Of a DNA stretch of 64,000 bases, positions 23,516 to 35,449 are shown piece after piece (the first letter of the stretch is position 1; each line of letters starts with the position of its first letter). Below the pieces are notes generated by a model. It was given only the letters and a program-made list of their open reading frames with translations, did no database searches and was not told the origin of the DNA. Origin of the DNA: Plotosus lineatus (taxonomy: Eukaryota > Chordata > Actinopteri > Siluriformes > Plotosidae); contig CM045729.1 of assembly GCA_024760905.1 (NCBI GenBank), forward strand, positions 82,759,050 through 82,823,049. Reading direction: 5' to 3'. The position numbers and the translations under genes are program-made.

Positions 23516-26500
23516 TCTTCTTTTACTTTCGGCTGCTCCCTTCAGGGGTCGCCACAGCAAATCATCCGCCTCCACCTCACCCTGTCCTCCGCATCTTCTT
23601 TTCTGACTCCAACGACCTTCATGTCTTCCTTCACCACATCCATAAATCTCTTCTTCGGTCTTCCTCGAGGCCTTCTGCCTGGTAGTTCCAACCTCAGCAT
23701 CCTACTGCCAATATACTCACTATCCCTCCTCTGTACATGTCCAAACCATCTCAATCTCGCCTCTCTGACTTTGTCTCCAAAACATCTTACGGGCTGTCCC
23801 TCTGATATACTCATTTCTGATCCTATCCATCCTCGTTACTCCCAGGAGAACCTCAACATTTTCATCTCCGCTACCTCCAGCTCTGCCTCCTGCCTTTTCC
23901 TCAGCGCCACTGTTTCTAAGCCATACAACATCGCTGGCCTCACCACCATCTTGTACACTTTTCCCTTCATTTCTTGCTGACACTCTCCTATCGCACATCA
24001 CACGGATACTTTTCTCCAACCATTCCAGCCTGCCTGCACACGCTTCTTCACCTCTTTTCCACACTCTCCATTGCTCTGGATTGTTGAGCCTAAGTACTTA
24101 AAATCCTCCACCTTCAAGTATCTCTGCTCCCTGTAACATCACCGCTCCTCCTGGGTCCTCTCATTCCACACATGTATTCTGATTTTCTGAGGCTAACCTT
24201 CATTCTCTCCTTTCCAGGGCATACCTCCACCTCTCTAGATTTTCCTGCACTTGTTCTCTGCTGCTCACTACAGATCACGATGTCATCTGCAAACATCATA
24301 GTCCATGGAGATTCTTGTCTCACCTCGTCTGTCAGCCTGTCCATTACCATAGCAAACAAGAAGGGGCTCAGAGCTGACCCTTGATGCAGTCCCACCTCAA
24401 CCTTGAATTAAATCGGTCACACCGACAGCACACCTCACCACTGTCTTACATCTCTCATACATGTCCTGCACCACTCTAACATACTTCTCTGCCACTCCAG
24501 ACTTCCTCATGCAATACCACAGTTCTTCTCTTGGCACCCTGTCATATGCTTTTCCAGATCTACAAAGGCACAATGTAGCTCCTCTGACCTTCTCTGTACT
24601 TCTCTATTAACATCCTCAAGGCAAACATTGCATCTGTGGTGCTCTTCTGGCATGAAACCAAACTGTTGTTCACAAATGCTGACCTCTGCCCTTAGTCTAG
24701 CTTCCACTATTCTTTCCCATAACTTCATCAGATGGCTCATCAACTTTATCCCTCTGTAGTTGCTGCAACTCTGCACGCTCCCTTGTTCTTAAAAATGGGC
24801 ACCAGCACACTTCTCCTCCACTCCTCTGGCATCTGCTCACTCTCTAGTACCGTGTTGAATGTTCTTGTCAGAAAATCTACTGCTACCTCTCCTAGACACT
24901 TCCATACCTCCACAGGTATATCATCAGGACCAACTGCCTTTCCATTCTTCATCCTCTTCAATGCCCTTCTCACTTCACCCTTACTGATCTTTGCTACATC
25001 CTGCTCCTCAATGGTTACCTCTTCTACTCTTTTTCTCTCTCATTTTCCTCATTCATCAGCTCTTCAAAGTACTCTTTCCATCTTCCCAGCACACTTCTGT
25101 CATTAGTCAATAGAGTTCCCTCTCTGTCCTTTATCAATCTAACTTGCTGCACGTCCTTCCCATCTCTATTTCTCTGCTGTGCCAACCTGTATAGATCATT
25201 TTCTCCTCTTTACTATCCAACCTATCATACAAGTCATCATATGCCCTCTGTTTGGCCTTAGCCACTGCTACTTTCGCCTTATGCTGTGTCTCCTGTACTC
25301 CTGTTTCCTCTCTTCGGTCCTCTCAATGTCCCACTTCTTCTTGGCTAACCTCTTCCTTAGTACACACTCCTGCACTTCCTCATTCCACCACCAAGTCTCC
25401 TTATCTACTTTCCTTCCAGAGGACACACCAAGTACTCTCCTACCTGTGTCCCTGATCACATTTGCTGTGGTTGTCCAGTCATTTGGAAGCCCTTCCTGGC
25501 CACCCAAAGCCTGTTTCAACTCCTCTTTGAAGACAACACGACACTCTTCCTTTTTCAGCTTCCACCACCTTGTCTTCTGCTCTGCCTTTGCCTTTTCACC
25601 TTTCTCACCATCAGAGTCATCCTGCACACCACCATCCTATGCTGTTTAGCAACACTCTCACCCACGATGACTTTGCAGTCACTGACTTCCCTTCAAATTA
25701 CATCGCCTACACAAGATGTAGTCTACCTGTGTCGCCTACCTCGCTTTCATAAGTCACCCTATGCTCCTGTTTCTTCTCAAAGAAAGTATTCACCACAGCC
25801 ATTTCCATCCTTTTTGCAAAATCTATCAACATCTGTCCTTCATGCTCCTGTCCTGGATACCAAACCTGCCCATCACTTCCTCGTCCCTCTGTTGCCTGCC
25901 CCAACATGTCCATTGAAGTCTGCACCTATGACCACTCTTTCACCTCTGGGGGTACTCTGCATCACTTCATCTAAGTCACTCCAGAATCTCTCCTTCTCTT
26001 CTAGCTCACATCCTGCCTGTGGGGCATAAGCACTAACAACATTGAGCATTACACCTTCAATTTCTAACTTGAGATTCATCACTCTGTCTGACACTCTTTT
26101 CACTTTTAGAACATTCCTGACAAACTCCTCCTTCAAGATGACTCGGACTCCATTTCTCTTCCCATCCACACCGTGATAAAATAGCTTAAACCCTGCTCCT
26201 AAGCTTTTAGCTTTGCTACCTTTCCACCTGGTCTCCTGAACACACAGTATGTCCACCTTCCTCCTCTGCATCATGTCAACCAGCTCTCTACCTTTTCTGT
26301 GCATAGTTCCAACATTCAAAGTCCCCACTCTCAGTCCTAGACTCAGGCCTTTCCTCTTCTCTCTCTCTGCCTACGGACACGCCTCCCACCTCTCCTTCTT
26401 CGACGTCGCCTTCGACCAACAGTAGTCCAATTTCCATCAGCACCCTGTTGATTGACAGCACTGATGGCGGTCGTTAACCGGCCTCGACCGATCCGGTATG

Positions 26501-26645
26501 GAGGTAATACTTTTGATTTGCATTTTAAGTAATTGGCATTGGTTTTACGTCGGATGCCCTTCCTGACACAACCCTCTGCATTTCTCCGGGCTTGGGACCG
26601 GCATGAGGGGGAGAGACACTGGTTAGTACCCCCCCCACCTCATGG
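23516..26645 (-). mobile_element. RTE-clade LINE, nearly full length, frameshifted (copy C)
   Basis: Reading the minus strand: a 5' region (26645-26330), then an APE-type endonuclease (MGTLNVGTMHRKGREL, ILCVQETRWKGSK, SAYAPQAG, VVIGADFNGHVG) at 26328-25873. Middle pieces follow (WWKLKKEECRVVF; ETWWWNEEVQE). The reverse transcriptase follows (RMKNGKAVGPDDIPVEVWK; NYRGIKLMSHLMKLWERIVE; GLHQGSALSPFLFAMVMDRL; FADDIVIC). The C-terminus ends RMICCGDP-stop. Frames break several times, so it is dead. The 3' end has an AAG-type tail. It sits inside a TCTA-type microsatellite, GATCTATC being present at both borders. Confidence 0.9.
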
Positions 26646-26713
26646 CTGCATTAAGATCTATCTATCTATCTCTTATTCATCCACTCACCCATCTCCTCAT
26701 CCATTCACTGAGC

Positions 26714-26964
26714 CAGGGGTGTCAAACTCATGACACAAAGGGCCATGTGGCTGCAGGGTTTTGTTTCAACCAAGCAGCAGCACACCTGACTTTGAGCTGA
26801 GTCTTCAGACTGTTGATTGGTCGGTTTCTATACAGAGCACACAGATTGAACTGCCTGAAGACTCAGATCAGATGATTAAATGAGCAAAGTCAGGTGTGCT
26901 GCTGCTTGGTTGAAACAAAAACGTGCAGCCACATAACCCTTTCTGCCATGAGTTTTCACCCCCC
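26714..26964 (+). mobile_element. Hairpin MITE, hAT-like ends
   Basis: About 250 bp with long inverted arms: CAGGGGTGTCAAACTCATG and AACCAAGCAGCAGCACACCT on the left, AGGTGTGCTGCTGCTTGGTT and GCCATGAGTTTT on the right. Confidence 0.75.
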
Positions 26965-27235
26965 TACACTAAACCATCCATGCATCCACTTATCCATCCA
27001 CCCATTTACTCATCCATCCACACATTCATCCACCCACTCCTCCAGCCAACCACCCATTCACCGCTTCTCCATCCAGTCATTCATCTATCCATCCACTCAT
27101 CCATATACTTATCCATTCAGTCATTAATTCATCCGGTTGATCATCCATCCATCCATTCATCTATCTATCCATTTACTCATCCATACAATTAACCATCTAC
27201 TCATCCATCCATCCATCCATCCATCCACTCTATTA
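26965..27235. repeat. CATC tetranucleotide field
   Basis: Imperfect CCAT/TCAT repeats resembling those at 23140-23515, which lie on the other side of LINE copy C. Confidence 0.9.
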
Positions 27236-27574
27236 GGATGATTTAAATTGTAAACTGTAGAATTTTTTCACACTCTCAGCAGTTTGATCAAAATGCCCTG
27301 AACTTGTTCCTGACATTTATTTTAATGCACCATTTGGAAGACATTAGCTAACACATGCAACCACTAATCATTTGGTGTTTCCTGGTGTGCAGCTGAAACT
27401 TCAAAGCTTCTTGTGGAATTGTTCCACACACACTTTTTCGGGTTTTTAAGGAAATATCGGGCTTGTTTGGCGCTACACTTCAGCCCAATAAATGTGAGGT
27501 ATGTATCATTCAGTATCATATGACATGTAGTGTCAAGCTGTAAAGTGCAAAATGGGGATTGGCTTTGGTGAAAT
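27236..27574. other. Intergenic, no recognised element
   Basis: Nothing recognised. Confidence 0.55.
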
Positions 27575-27770
27575 TGTCTCCCACAGTCCAAAGACTCGCA
27601 CATTGCACAAATTACAAATTTCCCCTGGGTGTGCACATGAATGAGTGGTTGTGTGTGTTTCCCTGTAATGGCCTGCCAAGCTGTTCAAGGTGTAGCCTCC
27701 CTGCGTTCGGAATCGGCGGGGATAGGCTCCAGCTGAGTGGGAAAAGTGTATTGAAAATCAGATGGATAGA
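27575..27770 (+). mobile_element. V-SINE 3' fragment
   Basis: GTCTCCCACAGTCCAAAGAC, TGAGTGGTTGTGTGTGTTTC, TGTAATGGCCTGCCAAGCTG, GGATAGGCTCCAGC. Confidence 0.75.
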
Positions 27771-28094
27771 TTATCCAAACTAATGGTTTTTGCTTGTGGG
27801 CGTGGCCATTCCCTGCTTGGCTTCACTACTAGCTTTATCACTACTGGTGCACTAGCGGTGTAGATGATGTCTGATCTCTGCAACTTCTGTCTGAGCTATA
27901 TTTTTATTCCTTATGTCTCTGTACACATTTAATGAGGTCGTATATGAGAGAATACAAATAACCCAATGTCATAGATAGTTATTTTCTGCTTCTGTATCAC
28001 AGAGAGGTCGGGTTCATCAGAGATCACATGTACAAAGTACATGTACAGAGTACCGTGCAGAGGTTTCGATTTTTTTGATTTTAATATTCTGTAT

Positions 28095-28145
28095 TAAACA
28101 TGTAAGGGAAATTATTGCTTCTGCATTTAACCCATCCAAATTGGG

Positions 28146-28205
<60 letters not shown>

Positions 28206-28250
28206 TAAACAGTGAGCTCACACACACTTGGAGCAGTACTCAGTGAGAAT
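28095..28250 (+). mobile_element. tRNA-derived SINE fragment with internal CA tract
   Basis: GCTTCTGCATTTAACCCATC followed by a CA tract (28149-28201) and CAGTGAGCTCACACACACTT. Same family and same CA position as 14345-14610. Confidence 0.6.
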
Positions 28251-28253
28251 GAG

Positions 28254-28255
<2 letters not shown>

Positions 28256-28319
<64 letters not shown>
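28256..28319. repeat. (TG)n microsatellite
   Basis: About 31 TG units at the 5' edge of a V-SINE. Confidence 0.95.
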
Positions 28320-28323
<4 letters not shown>

Positions 28324-28625
28324 GGTCTCACAGCAAGAAGGTCCTGAGTTCGATTCCAGCCTGGGCTGGAATTTGTATGTTCTCCCCATGCTTGTGTGGG
28401 TTTCCGCCGGGGGCGCCAGTTTCCTCCCGCAGTCCACAATCCTGCACAGTAGGTTCATTGGCTGCTCCAAATTGCCCCTAGGTATGAATGGTTGTGAGGG
28501 TGTTGGCCTTGCAATGTCCTGACGCGCTGTCCAGTGTGTACCCTGTCCTCGCCTAGAGTAGGCTGAGATGGGTGCCAGCCTCCCCGCGAGTCTAATTTGG
28601 TTCAGAAAATGAATGAAGTAATGAA
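28320..28625 (+). mobile_element. V-SINE
   Basis: CTCACAGCAAGAAGGTCCTG, GAGTTCGATTCC (B box), TATGTTCTCCCCATGCTTGT, AGTTTCCTCCCGCAGTCC, L2-like tail and an ATGAA end. Confidence 0.85.
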
Positions 28626-28675
28626 TTTTATCATGCAATATGGAGATATTATATAATATATATATATATATATAT

Positions 28676-29015
28676 CTGTCTGTCTTCCTTTCGGCTTTTT
28701 CCCTTTTACTCGGGAGTCGCCACGGCGAATCATCTGATTCGCACATTTGACTTGGCAGAGGTTTTTACGTCGGATGCCCTTCCTGTCAAAACCCTTTTTA
28801 GAAAGGGACAGAAAAACGCTGACGACTTTGCAGCTACTCTTTACGAAAGTCAGCAATGGTTCTTTTACATGCCTCACACCATAGATAGTGAGAGACATGG
28901 CCCACCTTTGATAACCCAGTTAGCCGCACTGGGGGGGACAGTGACAACCTTGTGGAGAGTGGGACTCGAACCCCCAACCTTTGGATCAGCGATCCAGCGC
29001 CCTATACCACTAGAC
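28676..29015 (-). mobile_element. GGCAGTGG SINE, type 1 tail
   Basis: The reverse complement of the 1329-type SINE: CTTTCGGCTTTTTCCC at the left, CGTCGGATGCCCTTCCTGTC, then the B box and A box near 28965-29015. Confidence 0.85.
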
Positions 29016-29041
29016 CATATTGATGGGATTAATTATATACA

Positions 29042-29366
29042 CAGTAGTACCTTGACTTACGAAATTAATCCATTCCGAGGGCGAGATCATAAGTCAAAAT
29101 GTTGGTTAGATAAAACAAAAACTCCCATCGGAAATAATAGAAAACCAATTAATCCATTCAACCCCCTCCCAAACTCATATAACCTGACACAAACACGTAT
29201 ATTTGACTTAATATATTAAAGATAAACATGTAACAATAAATATTTATTATTAATAATAACACATGTACATTAACATTAATAATAATTAATAATACATAAT
29301 AATAAAACAAGAATAAACAAGAGAAACTGTCTGTTAAATATTATATTTAATCATATTCATACTGAT

Positions 29367-29412
<46 letters not shown>

Positions 29413-29526
29413 GGTAAAGAAATGAGTAGTGCGTGCACACACACACACACTGTACAGAGACGAGCCGCGCAAACACACACAGACGAGGCACGTACGCACA
29501 TACACACACACAGTACAGAGAAGAGG

Positions 29527-29557
<31 letters not shown>

Positions 29558-30032
29558 CAGAGACAAGGCACGCAGACACACACACACACACACACACGGT
29601 ACAGAAATGAGGCATGCATGCAGACACGGACACACGGTGTGGGGGGCACGATGTGATGCCGGGGGGCGTATATGACCATAGGAACATGCTTTTTTTGCCA
29701 TACTGCAAATGGCGCTCTCATTGTCCCACTATGGTGTAGGGAAAAAGCACTGAGCAAACGATATGAAATGCAGTAAATATTATAGTCACGTGCGGGGCGC
29801 TGGGGGGGCGTGAAATATTTTTCTTCCTAGAAAATTGAGAAGCACTGCACAAGGAGTTATTGGAGTGTGGAGGAATACACACGGAAGAATACGAGGCTAA
29901 TTGGCCCGGAAAAGCCATTTCCCCAGCAGAGCTCATAAGTTGAAATTTTGCTGGTTGGATGGGGCAGATTTTTGGTGAATCTAAGCTCGTATCATGGAAA
30001 ATTCATTATAAAAGTAAGTGAAGGTACCACTG
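29042..30032 (+). mobile_element. Tigger/pogo-like MITE, family A, full length
   Basis: Ends CAGTAGTACCTTGACTTACG and GTGAAGGTACCACTG, flanked by CA on both sides. The interior holds an expanded CA region (29369-29610). No transposase. Confidence 0.75.
29369..29635. repeat. CA tract with GTACAGAGA-type spacers (higher-order repeat)
   Basis: Several units of (CA)n followed by GTACAGAGACRAGGCACG-like spacer, about 50-60 bp each. The frames called across it are shadows. Confidence 0.85.
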
Positions 30033-30697
30033 CATGTTTACCTGTTTTTTCCAGCGATGTATGCTGGTGTATTGTCTTACACTTAGCAATATCTGAAAAG
30101 GCTTGAAGCTCCACTCACTTTACAATTATTTACACAGTAGCCACCTGGTCCTGGGGGGATGGGGGGTGAATTTGTCTGTGTCAGTGAAGATGCAGATGCA
30201 AGAAATGTCCACACATTCTTTATGCACACTTTAGTGGAAAACATGAGGGAAGTAATACAAAACTATTTATCTCTCTTCCCCTGAAGGGTCTGGTGGTTAC
30301 CATAAAAACCAGAATATGCTCAGTCCAGCTCGTAAACACACACTGATACACCTACAGCCATGTGAAAGCCCAGTGCAACCAATGGAACTGCTGATGGTTA
30401 TACATTCTGTAATGATTAATTTAAATTCACAGAAGAAAGACGAAGAAACAAATCGATCACACAAAACATCTCTCACACCATCAGGCTCATGAAATTGAAA
30501 TCTGGTGATCCGGACGAGGTGTTATTAATTACAACCCCGCCACAGGTGGAACCTGCCTTGTTTTAACCCAATATATTCCAGGTCTGGTTTTATGCATACT
30601 CTTGAAGTGTGCTGTCGTTATGCCAACATGTCAAAGCTCTTGAAGGCCTTCAGAAAAAATGTTTTGATAAAAATATATCTATATATCTATATATATA
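30033..30697. other. Intergenic, no recognised element
   Basis: Nothing recognised apart from a short ATAT tract before the minisatellite. Confidence 0.55.
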
Positions 30698-32466
30698 TTC
30701 TATAATCCCATGTTCTATAGAAACCCGTGTTCTATAGAAACCCACATTCTACAAAAATTTGCGTTCTATAGAAATCTGTGTTTTATAGAAACCAGCGTTC
30801 TATATAAACTCGTGGTCTGTAGAAACCCACGTTCTATAGAAACACGTGTTCTATAAAAACCAGTGCTCCATAGAAACCTGTGTTTTATAGAAACTAGCGT
30901 TCTATAGAAACCCGTGTTGTGTAGAAACCTACGTTCTATAAAAAACAGCATTCTATAGAAGTCCGAGTTCTATAGAAACCAGTGTTCTATAGAAAAACAC
31001 ATTTTATAAAAACCCGCGTTCTATAGAAACCCCCATTCTATAGAAAACAGTGTCCTATAGAAACCCGCATTCTATAAAAACCCATGTTCTATAGCAATCT
31101 GAATTCTATAGAAGCTCACATTCTGTAGAAACTAGAGTTCTATAGAAACCTGTGTTCTATAGAAATCTGCACTCTATAGAAACCAGAGTTCTACAAACAC
31201 CCATGTACTATAGACACCTGCTTTCTATAGAAACCCACATTCTATAGAAACCTGCATTCTATAGAAACCAGCATTTTATAAAACCCACATTCTATAGAAA
31301 CCCGTGTTCTATAAAAAGCCATGTTCTATAGAAACCCGTGATCTATAGAAACCTGCGTTCTTTAGAAACCCGCGTTATATAGAAACCTGCTTTCTATAGA
31401 AACCCACGTTCTATACAAACCCATGTTCTATACAAATCTGCACTCTATAGAAACCAGAGTTCTATAAACACCCATGTTCTATAGAAACCTGCTTTCTATA
31501 GAAATCTGCATTCTATAAAAACCCACATTCTATATAAAACCGTGATCTATAGAAATTCATGTTCTATAGAACCCTGTGTTCTATAGAAACCTACGTTTTA
31601 TAGAAACCCGCATTCTATAGAAAGTCATGTTCTATATCATGTGTCGGGAACCTTTTTGACTAAGAGAGCCAAAAAAAAAAAAAAAAAAAATTAAATATAA
31701 TCCTCTGAGAGCCAAATATATTTTTAATACCGAGACCAACAATTTGAGAGTATAATAAGACTCTGAATTTATTTCAAACAACATTGTTATAATGAAGTTA
31801 TTTATTAATAAGAAAAGTCCTTCTTACTATTAATGCAACTTCTCGTACTTAATGGTGTTGCTGATGGCTTTATAGTCTGGTTGATACGTGCTGAAGTTCA
31901 GCTTCATGCAGATGTTTGGGCTTCCATCTATTACACATGACCACAGGTTGGTCTTGATGCTTTTCAGGTGTTAGAAGGACTGCTCATGTGTGCATGTGGA
32001 GCCAAACATGGTCAATACGACAGGACTCACAGGCTGCAGTATTTATGTGACAGGATGCGTGTCCCATATTTTGGCAATCAGCTATTCTGCGGGTTCAAGT
32101 TTTTTCATGTCTGTCCATTTGTGTTTGCTTCTGTGTGATTTATTTATCTGTTTTTGTTTTATTTGATTGCCTTTTCTGTATTTTTATTTAAAGGACAGCG
32201 AAATTATGTATAAGTTATTCTGTTAAGAAAGGCCACTTGATTTATCTGTTCCGGACCCCTGTTCTATAGAAAGCCATGTTCTATAAAAACCGACGTTCTA
32301 TAGAAAACTGTGTTCTATAAAAACCCACGTTCTATAGAAATCCGAGTTCTATAGAAACCCATGTTCTATAAATACCAGTGTTCTATCGAAACCAGTGTTC
32401 TATAGAAAACTGAGTTCTGTAGAAACCCATGTTCTAGAGAAACCAGCATTCTACAGAAACCCGCGG
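30698..32466. repeat. 17-bp minisatellite with palindromic core, interrupted by a hAT-like insertion
   Basis: Unit close to TTCTATAGAAACCCGYG, with the self-complementary core TTCTATAGAA. About 55 units at 30698-31637 and about 12 at 32262-32466. Units vary mostly in the last five bases and by scattered transitions. The minus-strand frame 30766-30951 is just this repeat translated. Confidence 0.95.
31638..32261 (+). mobile_element. Non-autonomous hAT-like element B inserted in the minisatellite
   Basis: Starts CATGTGTCGGGAACC and ends TTCCGGACCCCTG. Body shared with 3003-3860. Flanked by TTCTATAT and TTCTATAG, consistent with an 8-bp duplication, though the host is itself repetitive. Confidence 0.75.
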
Positions 32467-32825
32467 TCTAGCGGTGAAGCATGGTAGAGGTCATGATCTA
32501 GGCTTTTTGCTCCGTCTCAGTGATGGGGCAACTGAGAGCCATTGATTCAAATCAGAATTCTGCCTTGTATCAAAGAGTGCTAGAATATAATGTGAGACTG
32601 TCAGTCTGAAAGTTGAAGCTGAAGCAAAGGTAGATTTTTTTAACAAGACACTGATCCTAAACACACCCAAGGTCCGTCTCAGAAAGAAGAAAGGGCCTCT
32701 GGAGTGTTCTCATCAAATCCCAGATTTGAACCCTGTTAAAATCTTGTGGGGGTTTAGAAAATTACCAAACAAGCACTAAAATCATCCTCCACAACTGAAC
32801 CAGTGTCATAAACATTAATATAAAA
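32467..32825 (+). pseudogene. Possible Tc1-like transposase relic
   Basis: Broken frames give VKHGRGHDL, then QIPDLNPVKILW, reminiscent of the KHGGG and SPDLNPIE blocks of Tc1 transposases. Very decayed. Confidence 0.4.
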
Positions 32826-33164
32826 AAACAACATAAAACAAAATGAACAGTTTCCACGGGGCGTATGCATTTGTGCACTCGACTTGCAACTGTGTTTTAT
32901 TTCTCGTAAACAAGCTCAGAACATCTTTCATTTACCCCGAAGGCGTGTAAAGGTGCCATCTCACCCTATCCCCTACAGGAAAAACAAGTCCAGACGTAGG
33001 ACAAGGCCTTCCTGAAATAATAAGGAGGGGGGGGTGGGGGGTGGCTTGGGTTTAAAACAATTTTGGTTGTTTAATAAAACTCATTCATTCTGTGCTCAGT
33101 ACTTTATGTGTAAATAGAACACACAATGCTTTATGAAGATTATTCTGTTCTGTTCAGAATAGAT

Positions 33165-33168
<4 letters not shown>
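32826..33168. other. Intergenic, no recognised element
   Basis: Nothing recognised. Confidence 0.55.
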
Positions 33169-33242
<74 letters not shown>

Positions 33243-33272
33243 ATCTGTCTGTCTGTCTGTCTGTCTGTCAAT
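33169..33272. repeat. (TATC)n then (TGTC)n tetranucleotide tract
   Basis: About 18 TATC units followed by TGTC units. Confidence 0.95.
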
Positions 33273-33414
33273 CTATCTCTCAACCTCTCTATCTACTCTT
33301 CTCTGAGCTCATTCGGTTTATAGAATGAGAGAACAGCTGGAATGCGTCTTGCTAATCAGTGCTAATGTTAGCCATGATGAACCTGTCAGCTCTTTCCAGT
33401 GAGTACATCCTTCA

Positions 33415-33419
<5 letters not shown>

Positions 33420-33507
<88 letters not shown>

Positions 33508-33521
33508 CACACACACACACA

Positions 33522-33570
<49 letters not shown>

Positions 33571-33582
33571 AGAGAGAGAATA

Positions 33583-33613
<31 letters not shown>

Positions 33614-33665
33614 CACACACACACACAGAATGAAAGAGAGAGAGCGTCAGAGAGAGAGAGAGAGA

Positions 33666-33719
<54 letters not shown>

Positions 33720-33774
33720 ATGAGCGAGAGAGAGAGAAACACAGACACACACACACACACAGAATGAAAGAGAG

Positions 33775-33816
<42 letters not shown>

Positions 33817-33835
33817 ACACACACACACACGTGCG

Positions 33836-33907
<72 letters not shown>
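33420..33907. repeat. Compound CA/GA/AT dinucleotide block
   Basis: Four or more alternations of CA and GA tracts with AATGAAAGAGAGAG spacers, ending in a long AT tract (33839-33907). Confidence 0.95.
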
Positions 33908-34339
33908 TATTGGTTGAGTTATATTTTCCATAAATTCCTTCTGCAGGTGAACCGGGAGTACAACGCTCACACCGGTAATAAGTCGTCGAGACTTGTGATT
34001 AGCATGACGCTGTACACATGCCGAAATCATCACAAACTTCAAACCATGTGCAGCAGTAATGGGTTTCAGGCAAGTCTGTGATGAACAGCATTCATTTTAT
34101 GTCGCATTCCCAACGAAACCTTGAGTAAATTTATTTTGTGGTGAATGTGCCGTGTGTTGCTCTGTGTGTTGAATTGTTTTCAATTCCAGGATCAGAAGCT
34201 AACGTTTACTCATTAGCTACGTTTGGGATATAGAAGTACAGACCTGAGCTTATTGTGGACTCCAATGGACAGTTGTGTGCATGTCCATTTGTGTGTGGTT
34301 CAAGTTTTAAAGCTCACCTGGTTTAGATTTAAACATTCA
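33908..34339. other. Intergenic, no recognised element
   Basis: Nothing recognised. Confidence 0.55.
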
Positions 34340-34650
34340 ACCTCAAGAAGGTAGCCAGTGGCACAGGCTGAGAGACGAGAGACGGCGTCCTCGGGTTATA
34401 AAGTCAGTGAGAGTCTGTTTGCTCACAACAGGAAGATTCTGGGTTTGAGTCCCGGGCTTGGTGAGGGCATTTCTGTATGGAGTTTGCATGTTCTACCCGT
34501 GCTTGTGCGTTTCCTCTCAGTCAGAAACATGCACAGTAGGCTGACTGGCTGTCCCAAGTTGCCCTTAGGTGTGAGTGTGGATGGTTTTTGCTGGCCCCGC
34601 AATGGTCTGGTGAGCTGTTCAGCGTGTACCTCGACCAGAGTTGCCTGGTA
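34340..34650 (+). mobile_element. V-SINE
   Basis: GGGTTTGAGTCCCGGGCTTG, GTTTGCATGTTCTACCCGTG, TGACTGGCTGTCCCAAGTTG and GTCTGGTGAGCTGTTCAGCG. Confidence 0.75.
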
Positions 34651-34969
34651 ATAATGTTGATGATGATAATTTTGTATTGTCTCGTACATATAAACTATTT
34701 TATTTCTTTATACTGGGTTTTTTTCCCGAATGTTGTGTGTAGAAAGACCACATTGAGATGTCCTTACAGGGACCAGACTCCATGTCCCTCTGTCACAATG
34801 CTTGTCACAGAAGGAGAAAACTCCTGACTAACTTGTATTTTCTTCTGTAGATGATTTCTGCGTATCAATGAGTTATTTCCTTTCTCTTGAGTGTCTGTAT
34901 TGTTTAAACCTAATGTTATGCTGCGTTTTGCTGTCAGACCTTTATTGTACTTTCCTAACATTAATGATG

Positions 34970-35225
34970 CCACACCCCCAGTACAACTAACTGGGTCTTC
35001 AAAGGCCAGCCATGTCTCTCACTGTCTGTGGTGTGAGGTTCATGTCAAAGAACCATTGCTAACTTTCAACAAGAGGAGCGGCAAAGCCGCCAGTGTGTTT
35101 CCGCCCTGTGATGATCTGTTGAACCATCAAGGGTGTACTCTGCCCTCGCCTGGAGTCGGCTGGGATGGGCGCCAGTCTCCCCGCGACCCTAATTAGGATT
35201 AAGCAGTTACAGAACAGTGAAAGAG
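34970..35225 (+). mobile_element. GGCAGTGG SINE, type 2 tail, lacking its head
   Basis: Starts in the core (CAGTACAACTAACTGGGTCT) and ends CCCTAATTAGGATTAAGCAG. Confidence 0.8.
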
Positions 35226-35449
35226 CACCTCCTTGTGGCCTCATATATCTCTTATGTGCATGACCATCTTTACTTGAGCCTCAGATGTTTCCTACCCTTT
35301 CATCCTCAGTTAACTCCAGACAGACAGACAGACAGCTGTAAAATTATTGGTTGGAATTTGTTTTGTCTCTGTGTGTGTAAAATGCTGAAAATTTATTCTT
35401 AAAAGGTTTTCCTGAGTACAAAGAATACAGAACTATCCCACCCTCCCTA

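Noticed and set aside
23542..26328. Active LINE at 23.5-26.6 kb
   Set aside because: All domains are present, but the frame is broken in several places, so this copy cannot encode a full protein.
30698..32466. CRISPR-like array
   Set aside because: The 17-bp units are head to tail with no unique spacers, and the genome is vertebrate; it is a minisatellite.
33386..33840. Open frames in the CA/GA block
   Set aside because: Dinucleotide repeats are open in several frames on both strands; the translations are simple repeats.
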